Of a stretch of DNA of 5,412 nt, positions 1-5,090 are shown piece after piece. The first letter of the stretch is position 1. Each line of letters begins with the position of its first letter. This DNA comes from Lachnospiraceae bacterium. GTDB lineage: Bacteria > Bacillota > Clostridia > Lachnospirales > Lachnospiraceae. The notes below the pieces were generated by a model, which saw only the letters and a list, made by a program, of their open reading frames with translations, ran no database searches and was not told the origin of the DNA. Made by a program: the position numbers and the translations under genes. The stretch lies in assembly GCA_900759225.1 (NCBI GenBank), contig CAAEUM010000057.1, positions 1 to 5,412 of the forward strand. The letters run 5' to 3'.

Positions 1-145
1 CTGTTTTTTCAAATCCGCTTCTGTCTTTGACAAATGTCTCAACGATCAGCCCTTTTTTTGCCGCCTCCTCAATATTCTCCTTCCATGTGCTGAATGCGTG
101 GCCGCTTGCCACCGTATGGGTATGAAGATCAAACAGCAGCTGCAT
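1..145 (-). CDS. PHP-domain metal-dependent phosphohydrolase, N-terminal part (runs off the left edge)
   Basis: Only the first 48 codons are visible. From ATG at 145-143 the protein begins MQLLFDLHTHTVASGHAFST. The D-L-H-T-H-T motif at residues 6-11 is metal-binding motif I of the PHP (polymerase and histidinol phosphatase) superfamily. The following VASGHAFST matches the start of YcdX-like PHP phosphatases, which hydrolyse phosphate esters in the cytoplasm using a metal cluster. The start is supported by AGAAGGAG at 156-163, nine to ten bases upstream. It overlaps the end of the ATPase gene by 17 bases, so it is the next gene of the operon and probably translationally coupled. Oddity: after AAKKGL (residues 28-33) the family normally has a ...GITDH-type motif II, but here the protein reads IVETFVKDRSGFEK. 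It may be a divergent member or a rearranged gene; the cut edge prevents a decision. The PHP call is fairly sure, the activity is not. Confidence 0.72.
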   Translation of the reverse strand, partial: MQLLFDLHTHTVASGHAFSTWKENIEEAAKKGLIVETFVKDRSGFEKT

Positions 146-1202
146 ATCCCGTCCACTCCTTCTGTCCATTTTTCTCTCCGGAAAAGGCAAGTCTTACCTC
201 TTCCCCAATCTCATAAATCTCCTGACAGCCTGCAGCTGCACGCACCAGCCCGCCCTGACAGTCCAGTGCATACTCCATCTCCCGTCCATTATACTGACGG
301 TTCTTTATTTTTGCTTTCAGACCTGCCTGTCCCTTACTGATGCGAAACTGCTCCGGACGTACCGGGTAAATCCCTCTGTCACGGAAAACCCCTGCTACAT
401 CTTCCCCTTCATAAACCAGTTCTTCACCCTCTACATAAAAATCATTCTTTTCCCAGATCCCGCGTATCATATTGCACTTGCTCACAAAGCCTGCTGCGAA
501 TTCTGTTTTTGGATGCATATATACCTCCTGAGGCGTTCCCAGCTGCTCAATCTCTCCCTGATTCATGATCAAAATCCGGTCCGCCATGGCAAGTGCCTCG
601 CTCTGGTCATGAGTCACATAAATAATGGTGGCTCCAGTCATACGATGGATGTCCTGGATCTCCCTGCGCATACTGACCTTAAGCTCTGCATCCAGGGCAC
701 TTAAGGGTTCATCCATCAAAAGGATCGACGGCTTCCCTACAATGGCCCTTGCCAGAGCCACTCTCTGGCGCTGCCCGCCGGAAAGCTCTCCTGGAAGCCT
801 GTCTGCATAGGCACTAAGGCCCATGCTCTCAATGGCACGCTCCACTGCCCTGCGCTTTTCCTGAGAGCTCAAGTGCTTCTGCCTGGAGCTTTTCATTGGA
901 AATTCCACATGCTGTCTCACTGTCATATGGGGCCACAATGCAAAGGATTGAAAAACCATTCCCAGATCTCTCTCCTCCACAGGGACCATACGCCCCTTCC
1001 CAGAATAAATTTCATCATCTTTGCGTATTACGCCTTCGCTTGGTTGAATAAAGCCGCCGATACTCCTTAAAAGGGTAGTCTTTCCGCATCCGGAAGGCCC
1101 TAAAATGGCCAGGAATTCCCCCTCCCTGATTTCCAGATTTATTTCCTTTAGTGCCAACGTCTTATCAAACCGCTGTACAAGCTGTTCCAGATACAAGCTC
1201 AT
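129..1202 (-). CDS. ABC transporter ATP-binding protein (Fe3+/phosphonate/sugar-phosphate, FbpC/PotA-like class)
   Basis: This 357-residue cytoplasmic protein is the energising subunit of the importer encoded by the two preceding genes. Its motifs are complete: Walker A GPSGCGKT at residues 35-42, Q-loop Gln85, signature LSGGQ at 140-144, Walker B LLMDEP at 161-166 with catalytic Glu165, D-loop SALD at 168-171 and switch His198. Residues from about 240 to the end form a C-terminal extension of the TOBE-like type found in FbpC, PotA and MalK-class ATPases. The total length is normal for that class. ATG at 1202-1200 is chosen because AAAGGAGGG stands six bases upstream. The gene overlaps the permease end by 38 bases and the PHP start by 17, consistent with co-expression. 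The nucleotide-binding role is certain. The class is clear from length and neighbours, but the substrate is not readable from the ATPase. Confidence 0.95.
   Translation of the reverse strand: MSLYLEQLVQRFDKTLALKEINLEIREGEFLAILGPSGCGKTTLLRSIGGFIQPSEGVIRKDDEIYSGKGRMVPVEERDLGMVFQSFALWPHMTVRQHVEFPMKSSRQKHLSSQEKRRAVERAIESMGLSAYADRLPGELSGGQRQRVALARAIVGKPSILLMDEPLSALDAELKVSMRREIQDIHRMTGATIIYVTHDQSEALAMADRILIMNQGEIEQLGTPQEVYMHPKTEFAAGFVSKCNMIRGIWEKNDFYVEGEELVYEGEDVAGVFRDRGIYPVRPEQFRISKGQAGLKAKIKNRQYNGREMEYALDCQGGLVRAAAGCQEIYEIGEEVRLAFSGEKNGQKEWTGYAAAV
155..163 (-). promoter_or_regulatory. Ribosome binding site of the PHP gene
   Basis: On the minus strand AGAAGGAGT lies nine bases before ATG at 145-143. 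It is inside the last codons of the ATPase gene. It decides the start of the otherwise incomplete PHP gene and supports its translation despite the overlap. Confidence 0.6.
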
Positions 1203-2880
1203 CTTGTTCCCTCCTTTGCATATGCATCCCGCGGATTTTGAGATGGGTCAGTCCATACCCTGCCAGAATAAACAGTACTACAATGGAAGACAATGCCGCA
1301 GACAGGTTATAATCACCGGATTGCTGATAATTGAAAATCGTCAGACCGATTGTTTTTGTCCCTGCTCCCGCCAGCATGGACGACAAGGTCAGCTCTGTAA
1401 GGGCCGGCACAAAAATCAGAAACGCGCTTGAAAGAACCGGCCCGGTCAGAAGGGGAAGCATAACCTCCCGCCACAATACTATTTTTCCCCTGCCTGAAAC
1501 CCGCACTGCTTCCTCCAGTGCCGGGTCAATGGCTAAAAGAGCCGTTGCGCTTCCCTTTATCTGGAGCACCAGATACCGGGTCACATAGGCAACTGCCAAA
1601 ATCCCCATTGTGCCATAAATGCCTGGGCGGAAACCAGGAACAGGTTCTACCCAATGGAAAATCATTGCCAGCGACAAAACAATGCCTGGCACAGCATAGG
1701 TCAGGGAGGCACATTTTTCTGCTGTTTTCATAACCACACTATTTTTTCTTATCTTTAAATATGCACATACCATTCCCAGCACAATACAGATCAGGCTGGT
1801 TGCCGCTGCCAGCAAAAGGCTGTTGCACACCGCCGCCACAGCGCCTCGGTTTGTCAGGACAAAGCTGAAATTCTTTACAGAAAAATTCTGAAGGCTCATA
1901 CGCAGCCCATATGTCTTTTGAAAGGAACTGTATATCATGTTCAGCAGCGGGACAATGTTGATAAAGCCAAGGAATGCCAGAAGCCCCCATTCAATCCCTT
2001 TTCTCCACCCTGAGGACAGCCATATGCGGACTGTATGATCTTCTTTCATACTTTCCATTGCAGAGCGCTTCCCCACCAGCATCCCTTCAAGCAGCGTACC
2101 GCCTACTGCAATAACCGAAAGCAGGACGGATAAGGCTGCCGCTGCAGGAAATGCATCCGGCCCAAAGCTGATGGCCTTTTCATAAATATAGGTGCTGAGT
2201 ACCGGAATCCCGGAAGAGATGCCCAGAAATGCCGGTACGGAAAAATTGTCAATGGCAGAGAGAAACGCAAGGAGGCTTCCGCTTACCACTGCCGGAAGAG
2301 CCTCTGCCAGATTGATCCTTAAGAGGGTTGCACATGTTCCAAATCCGCAGGTTTTGGAGGCCCACTCCATATCCGCGGGAATCTTTCTCAGCATATGAAC
2401 CACACTCATATAAACAATGGGTGTATTGCAGATCCCGATCACCAGTATAATACCGGAAACCGAGTAAATATTAATTGCCTCCAGCCCTGCGGCTGTAACA
2501 AGACGGTTAATAAGGCCCTGCCTGCTCAAAAGCCCGCTCCATGATAATGTAATGATGTAGGACGGAATGACAAAGGGCAGAAGCAGCAGCATTTCCAGAA
2601 GCTCCTTGCGCTTTAAATTGGTATATGCCATCAAAAAAGCTGCACTGCTGCCTGCGGCTGCAGAAAGGAGTGTAGATGCAGCAGCGATCACTACCGTATT
2701 CCGGATCGCCTCTCTTGTTCTCTCCTCCCTCAGCAGCTCAACGTAATTCTGAATCCCTATTCCCTGCTCTGTTTCAAGGCTCATTACCCCTAATCGCAGC
2801 AGCGGTGCTGCAAAAAACAGGAACAGCAGAGCATACACAAGCACAGCTCCAAATTTATCCCGAATTTTCAAATGCTTCAT
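1165..2880 (-). CDS. ABC transporter permease, two fused membrane domains (FbpB/ThiP/PhnU-V-like)
   Basis: This is a 571-residue polytopic membrane protein with about twelve predicted membrane segments in two homologous halves, so it forms the whole channel in one chain. Hydrophobic stretches are seen at about 11-30, 61-86, 96-118, 141-162, 199-220 and 243-268 in the first half, and at about 298-318, 349-374, 393-410, 422-441, 479-500 and 526-547 in the second. Each half carries an EAA-type loop that docks on the ATPase: E172-W-A-S with G179 and a following LP, and E457-A-V with G463 and LP. This fused layout is typical of iron(III), thiamine and some phosphonate or sugar-phosphate importers. 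GTG at 2883 is possible, but ATG at 2880 is preferred because GAGAGG lies six bases before it and only three before the GTG. It follows the binding-protein gene by 17 bases. Confidence 0.93.
   Translation of the reverse strand: MKHLKIRDKFGAVLVYALLFLFFAAPLLRLGVMSLETEQGIGIQNYVELLREERTREAIRNTVVIAAASTLLSAAAGSSAAFLMAYTNLKRKELLEMLLLLPFVIPSYIITLSWSGLLSRQGLINRLVTAAGLEAINIYSVSGIILVIGICNTPIVYMSVVHMLRKIPADMEWASKTCGFGTCATLLRINLAEALPAVVSGSLLAFLSAIDNFSVPAFLGISSGIPVLSTYIYEKAISFGPDAFPAAAALSVLLSVIAVGGTLLEGMLVGKRSAMESMKEDHTVRIWLSSGWRKGIEWGLLAFLGFINIVPLLNMIYSSFQKTYGLRMSLQNFSVKNFSFVLTNRGAVAAVCNSLLLAAATSLICIVLGMVCAYLKIRKNSVVMKTAEKCASLTYAVPGIVLSLAMIFHWVEPVPGFRPGIYGTMGILAVAYVTRYLVLQIKGSATALLAIDPALEEAVRVSGRGKIVLWREVMLPLLTGPVLSSAFLIFVPALTELTLSSMLAGAGTKTIGLTIFNYQQSGDYNLSAALSSIVVLFILAGYGLTHLKIRGMHMQRREQDELVSGTACTAV
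1209..1217 (-). promoter_or_regulatory. Ribosome binding site of the ATPase gene
   Basis: AAAGGAGGG on the minus strand, six bases before ATG at 1202-1200, is a near-perfect Shine-Dalgarno sequence. It lies within the permease coding region and fixes the ATPase start inside the 38-base overlap. Confidence 0.75.
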
Positions 2881-2886
2881 CACAGG

Positions 2887-2892
2887 CCTCTC
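2887..2892 (-). promoter_or_regulatory. Ribosome binding site of the permease gene (decides ATG over GTG)
   Basis: GAGAGG on the minus strand sits in the short gap after the binding-protein stop. It is six bases from ATG 2880-2878 but only three from the in-frame GTG 2883-2881, so the ATG is the better start. Confidence 0.55.
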
Positions 2893-2897
2893 TTTTA

Positions 2898-4007
2898 TTA
2901 CTGAAAAATTTCACTAAACTGCTGCTTATCCTGCTCCCTGTTCTGATACAGCTCCTGAATATCTGCCTGCATGGAAGTAAACTCACCAATCTTTTTCAAT
3001 CCTTCCGGCGCCCCTACCCCTTCTTTTACAGGCGTATATCCAATTTCTGCTGCCAGCCTCTGCCCCTCCTCTGACAATACAAAATCAATAAAGGCCTTGG
3101 CTGCCTCCGGATTTTCAGAGGTCTTAACCAAACCGATCGGCTCTGTAATTGCAGGGGAACCTTCCTTTGGATACACAAATTCAACTGGAGCCCCATCCAT
3201 TTTGGAACGGTTTGCCATGTAATCCACAATAATGCCGCAGGCCTTTTCACCTGATACGACTGCTTTCTGCACTGCCCCGTTTCCCTTATCTACCATGACC
3301 CCATTGTCCTTCAGGGATTTCCAGTAATCCCAGCCCAAGTCTTCCTGACGGCTGATAACTCCTACATTGTAGGCTGCCGCTCCGGAATAAAGGGGGCTTG
3401 GCATAATCGAATTGTCTTTCACTGCCTCAGCAGATAGATCGGTAAAAGAAGCCAGGGGTTCCTTTATTAAATCCGTATTATACATGATTCCGGTTGTAAT
3501 TACCTTGGTTCCTGTATACATATGATCGGAGTCAACATACTCTGCCGGTATTCCCTCCAGCTCCGGTGACTGATATGCTGCCAGAATATCCTGATCCTTC
3601 AGATTTTCAAAGGTCACACTGTCTGCCACCAGAAGAACATCCGCCTGAACCGCATCTGCCTGCTTTTCTGCCAGCACCTTGCTTACAACCTCCTCCGTTC
3701 CGGAACGGAACACGTCCACTGTTACCTCCGGACATACCTGGTGAAATCCGTCGATCAGCTTCTGCGCATCCTCCTCCGGCTGTGAGGTATACAGAACAAT
3801 CTTCCCTGAAACTGCCTCTTTTTCTGTTTCAGCTGCTGTATTCTCCTCCTTGGACATTGCAGCGGTCGTTGTATTCTCCTTATTTGACGCTGCTGTTTCC
3901 TGTGCAGCCTTTGCGGATGTTTCAGTTCCGGAAACCTGCCCTGCACATCCTGCAAGTACCGCTGTCATACATCCTGCTGCTGCATAATACCATAGTTTCT
4001 TTTTCAT
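2898..4007 (-). CDS. ABC transporter substrate-binding lipoprotein (AfuA/FbpA/phosphonate-binding class)
   Basis: This 369-residue lipoprotein captures the solute outside the membrane. It begins with KKK, a hydrophobic segment and the lipobox L18-A-G-C21, so Cys21 is the likely lipidated residue. Residues 22 to about 66 are a low-complexity Ala/Thr/Glu/Lys linker. The folded part starts near GKIVLYTSQPEEDAQ (68-82), followed by VDVFRSGTEEV (97-107), GNGAVQKAVVSGEKACGII (242-260) and ITEPIGLVK (287-295), a pattern typical of iron(III)/AEP/sugar-phosphate binding proteins. The paired tyrosines that bind iron in FbpA are not evident; only Tyr263 in IVDYMAN lies in the comparable zone. I therefore infer an organic, perhaps phosphorylated, ligand rather than ferric iron. 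ATG 4007 is chosen because GGAGG lies nine bases upstream; an in-frame TTG at 4013 is too close to it. The gene starts two bases after the isomerase stop. Confidence 0.92.
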   Translation of the reverse strand: MKKKLWYYAAAGCMTAVLAGCAGQVSGTETSAKAAQETAASNKENTTTAAMSKEENTAAETEKEAVSGKIVLYTSQPEEDAQKLIDGFHQVCPEVTVDVFRSGTEEVVSKVLAEKQADAVQADVLLVADSVTFENLKDQDILAAYQSPELEGIPAEYVDSDHMYTGTKVITTGIMYNTDLIKEPLASFTDLSAEAVKDNSIMPSPLYSGAAAYNVGVISRQEDLGWDYWKSLKDNGVMVDKGNGAVQKAVVSGEKACGIIVDYMANRSKMDGAPVEFVYPKEGSPAITEPIGLVKTSENPEAAKAFIDFVLSEEGQRLAAEIGYTPVKEGVGAPEGLKKIGEFTSMQADIQELYQNREQDKQQFSEIFQ

Positions 4008-4009
4008 CT

Positions 4010-4786
4010 TCAAATTCCTCCATTTTCCTTTAAAAATTCTGAGTTTTCCTTAAAAATCTTAAAGTCTGCGCTGTCGTCATACCCTTCCACAACCAGCGGA
4101 ATTCCATATGACAGCAGTCTCGGAAGCAGTGCCCCGAAATCATGATCACCCTGTCCCAGGGGCGTATGCAGTTTTTTTCCCTTTCGATTGCTGATATGGA
4201 TTTTAGAAATTCCGGGATTTTCTTCCAATGTCCTGAATATCTCTTCCACACTGCTGCAATGGGCTGTATCCAGTGTATAATGAAATGCTTCAAATAAATC
4301 ACCTGTAATCCGGCGCATCATCTCCATATCGGTTACAAACTCTTTTTTCTCCTGCTCCATGATTTCCAAAGAAACATCTACCTTTAATTGTTCCGAAGCC
4401 TCTGCCAGGGCATTTAAGGGCTGTTTCATATTTTCAATATACTGCGCTGCACTTCCCACCAGTGTCATATGTCCCGGATGCACTGTCACCTCATAGCTTC
4501 CAAGACGCTTTGCCAGTTCCATGGAAGAAATTACCGCCTCCAACGATGCCTGCCTTATTTCCCGATTCATAGACGCCAGATTTAAATCCCAGCTGCAGCT
4601 GTGTACATAGGTCTGCAGGGGATATAATGAGCACAGCCGGTAATACGCTTCCTCCTCATATCCTCTTTCAAAAAAATGCTGCGCCCACAGCTCAATTCCG
4701 AAATATCCCTGCTCATAAACCCGGTCAAACATTTCCTCCAAAGAGCCATTCCAGAACAGCGTTGATGATGTCAATATAGTTTTCAT
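4010..4786 (-). CDS. Xylose isomerase-like TIM-barrel protein (sugar phosphate isomerase/epimerase class)
   Basis: This 258-residue cytoplasmic protein belongs to the AP-endonuclease-2/xylose-isomerase-like TIM-barrel superfamily. Candidate metal and catalytic residues occur at the ends of successive strands: Glu32 in GIELW, His103 and His106 in VTVHPGH, Glu141 in SLEIM, Asp173 and His176 in LDTAHC, His197 in KIHISN, His215 in GQGDHDF and Glu234 in VVEGY. The segment DLNLASMNREIRQAS (67-81) is also typical. Length matches single-domain family members. ATG 4786 is chosen because AAAAGGAGAGG ends three bases upstream and the protein then starts at its first barrel strand. Upstream in-frame codons to 4894 run through the promoter into the IS end and are not real. 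It is the first gene of the operon, so its substrate is probably the transported solute or a derivative. The family also includes endonuclease IV, but this sequence resembles the sugar-acting branch; the actual reaction is unknown. Confidence 0.88.
   Translation of the reverse strand: MKTILTSSTLFWNGSLEEMFDRVYEQGYFGIELWAQHFFERGYEEEAYYRLCSLYPLQTYVHSCSWDLNLASMNREIRQASLEAVISSMELAKRLGSYEVTVHPGHMTLVGSAAQYIENMKQPLNALAEASEQLKVDVSLEIMEQEKKEFVTDMEMMRRITGDLFEAFHYTLDTAHCSSVEEIFRTLEENPGISKIHISNRKGKKLHTPLGQGDHDFGALLPRLLSYGIPLVVEGYDDSADFKIFKENSEFLKENGGI
4017..4021 (-). promoter_or_regulatory. Ribosome binding site of the binding-protein gene
   Basis: GGAGG on the minus strand is embedded in the last codons (Gly-Gly-Ile-stop) of the isomerase gene, nine bases before ATG 4007-4005. 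It rules out the in-frame TTG at 4013 as main start and couples the two genes tightly. Confidence 0.6.
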
Positions 4787-4789
4787 CGG

Positions 4790-4800
4790 CCTCTCCTTTT
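4790..4800 (-). promoter_or_regulatory. Ribosome binding site of the isomerase gene
   Basis: AAAAGGAGAGG on the minus strand stands just before ATG 4786-4784, with GGAG six bases from the start codon. It settles the start and rules out the longer in-frame reading to 4894. Confidence 0.75.
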
Positions 4801-4816
4801 GTATCGCATGGGTTTC

Positions 4817-4844
4817 ATTATAAAAAAGCAATGTAAATTCACAA
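4817..4844 (-). promoter_or_regulatory. Sigma-A-type promoter of the isomerase-transporter-PHP operon
   Basis: On the minus strand a perfect -10 box TATAAT occupies 4822-4817. A partial -35 box TTGTGA lies at 4844-4839 with a 16-base spacer (or TTTGTG at 4845-4840 with 17). Transcription would start near 4810, giving a leader of about 24 bases before the isomerase ATG. The weak -35 suggests a need for, or control by, a regulator. The spacer is rich in T just before the -10 box. It is the only convincing promoter seen ahead of the five operon genes. Confidence 0.65.
4832..4843. promoter_or_regulatory. Imperfect palindrome in the -35/spacer region (possible operator)
   Basis: TGTAAATTCACA is palindromic at ten of twelve positions and overlaps the -35 box and spacer of the operon promoter. 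The position suits a repressor site; A/T-rich content makes chance a real alternative. Confidence 0.25.
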
Positions 4845-4885
4845 ACCATGTTTTTGTAAAAAGTGGGTAAGTTTTCAGGCATAGT

Positions 4886-4913
4886 CAAGACCACCCGCTT
4901 AGCGGGTGGCTTG
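4886..4913 (-). repeat. Subterminal right-end hairpin of the IS with bulged T
   Basis: Read on the tnpA-sense (minus) strand, CAAG (4913-4910) pairs with CTTG (4889-4886), and CCACCCGC (4909-4902) with GCGGGTGG (4898-4891) around a TAA loop. T4890 is left unpaired on the 3' side. A hairpin with a single unpaired T is the feature TnpA binds at the ends of IS608-type elements. No U-run follows on either strand, so it is not an ordinary terminator. Confidence 0.8.
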
Positions 4914-4916
4914 CTC

Positions 4917-4934
4917 TGCCCCTATAAGGGGACA
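4917..4934 (-). repeat. Second IS right-end hairpin, also with bulged T
   Basis: On the minus strand TG (4934-4933) pairs with CA (4918-4917) and CCCCT (4931-4927) with AGGGG (4923-4919) around TAT. T4932 is unpaired on the 5' side, the mirror of the first hairpin. It lies only three bases from that hairpin. Confidence 0.6.
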
Positions 4935-4943
4935 TTACCTGCT

Positions 4944-4960
4944 TGCGCCCGGAAGGCGCA
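4944..4960. repeat. Third hairpin of the IS right-end array
   Basis: TGCGCC (4944-4949) pairs with GGCGCA (4955-4960) around a five-base loop. Its 3' arm shares bases with a longer-range complementary segment (4958-4964 with 5013-5019). Confidence 0.6.
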
Positions 4961-4994
4961 CTGATGGTCTGCCAACTGCACCACATTCACAGCT

Positions 4995-5013
4995 GCTCCT
5001 AAAGGAGCTTTTT
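4995..5013. repeat. Fourth hairpin of the array, terminator-like on the plus strand
   Basis: GCTCC (4995-4999) pairs with GGAGC (5004-5008) around TAAA, followed on the plus strand by five T (5009-5013). It resembles a weak intrinsic terminator facing transcription that would enter the IS from the operon side. The five-base stem is short and no plus-strand gene needs it. Confidence 0.45.
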
Positions 5014-5035
5014 CAGTGCTTCCTTACTCCGGCTC

Positions 5036-5050
5036 AGCCCTCATAGGGCT
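5036..5050. repeat. Fifth hairpin of the array
   Basis: AGCCCT (5036-5041) and AGGGCT (5045-5050) form a perfect six-base stem with a three-base loop CAT. The following GGCTTGCT (5047-5054) recurs exactly at 4908-4915 after the right-end hairpin. Confidence 0.6.
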
Positions 5051-5075
5051 TGCTGGTTTGCTTTGATTTCCTACT

Positions 5076-5090
5076 ATCACTCCAAGTGAT
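5076..5090. repeat. Sixth hairpin, abutting the tnpA stop codon
   Basis: ATCACT (5076-5081) pairs with AGTGAT (5085-5090) around CCA. It begins at the base next to the tnpA stop codon, so it forms the first structure of the tnpA 3' untranslated RNA. There is no U-run on the minus strand, so it is not a standard terminator. Confidence 0.6.

Larger units (their letters stand above)
4807..4850. repeat. Inverted repeat bracketing the promoter (possible operator half-sites)
   Basis: CATGGGTTT at 4807-4815 is complementary to AAACCATG at 4843-4850, with one extra G in the left arm. The arms are 27 bases apart and enclose the -10 box and most of the -35 box. Such an arrangement could bind a dimeric or looped regulator, but arms of eight bases can arise by chance and no regulator gene is visible here. 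Confidence 0.35.

Noticed and set aside
98..340. Open reading frame of 80 codons on the plus strand
   Set aside because: It is antisense to the ATPase and PHP genes, has no ribosome binding site or recognisable domain, and is explained as a shadow of real coding sequence.
3566..4033. Open reading frame of 155 codons on the plus strand, rich in proline and leucine
   Set aside because: It is the complement of the binding-protein gene, whose signal peptide, lipobox and family motifs are clear. The proline/leucine bias is what an antisense reading of the Ala/Glu-rich linker region produces.
4859..4888. Outward-facing promoter formed by TTGACT at 4888-4883 near the IS tip
   Set aside because: TTGACT is a good -35 match, but nothing like a -10 box occurs 15-19 bases downstream (CCACTT region), so the separate TATAAT promoter nearer the gene is preferred.
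4787..4894. N-terminal extension of the isomerase by 36 codons
   Set aside because: The extension has no family similarity, would read through the promoter and IS tip, and a strong ribosome binding site stands directly before ATG 4786.
4891..4909. Strong hairpin read as an intrinsic terminator
   Set aside because: Neither strand has a U-run after the stem; position and bulged T fit the IS right-end recognition hairpin.
4966..4983. tRNA-like or short-stem element around the GGTCTGCCAACTGCACC stretch
   Set aside because: Only a weak stem with bulges can be drawn and no tRNA arms or conserved loops are found.
4886..5090. Hairpin series as a CRISPR array
   Set aside because: The hairpins differ in sequence and spacing, and there are no identical repeats with regular unique spacers; only a six to eight base motif recurs.
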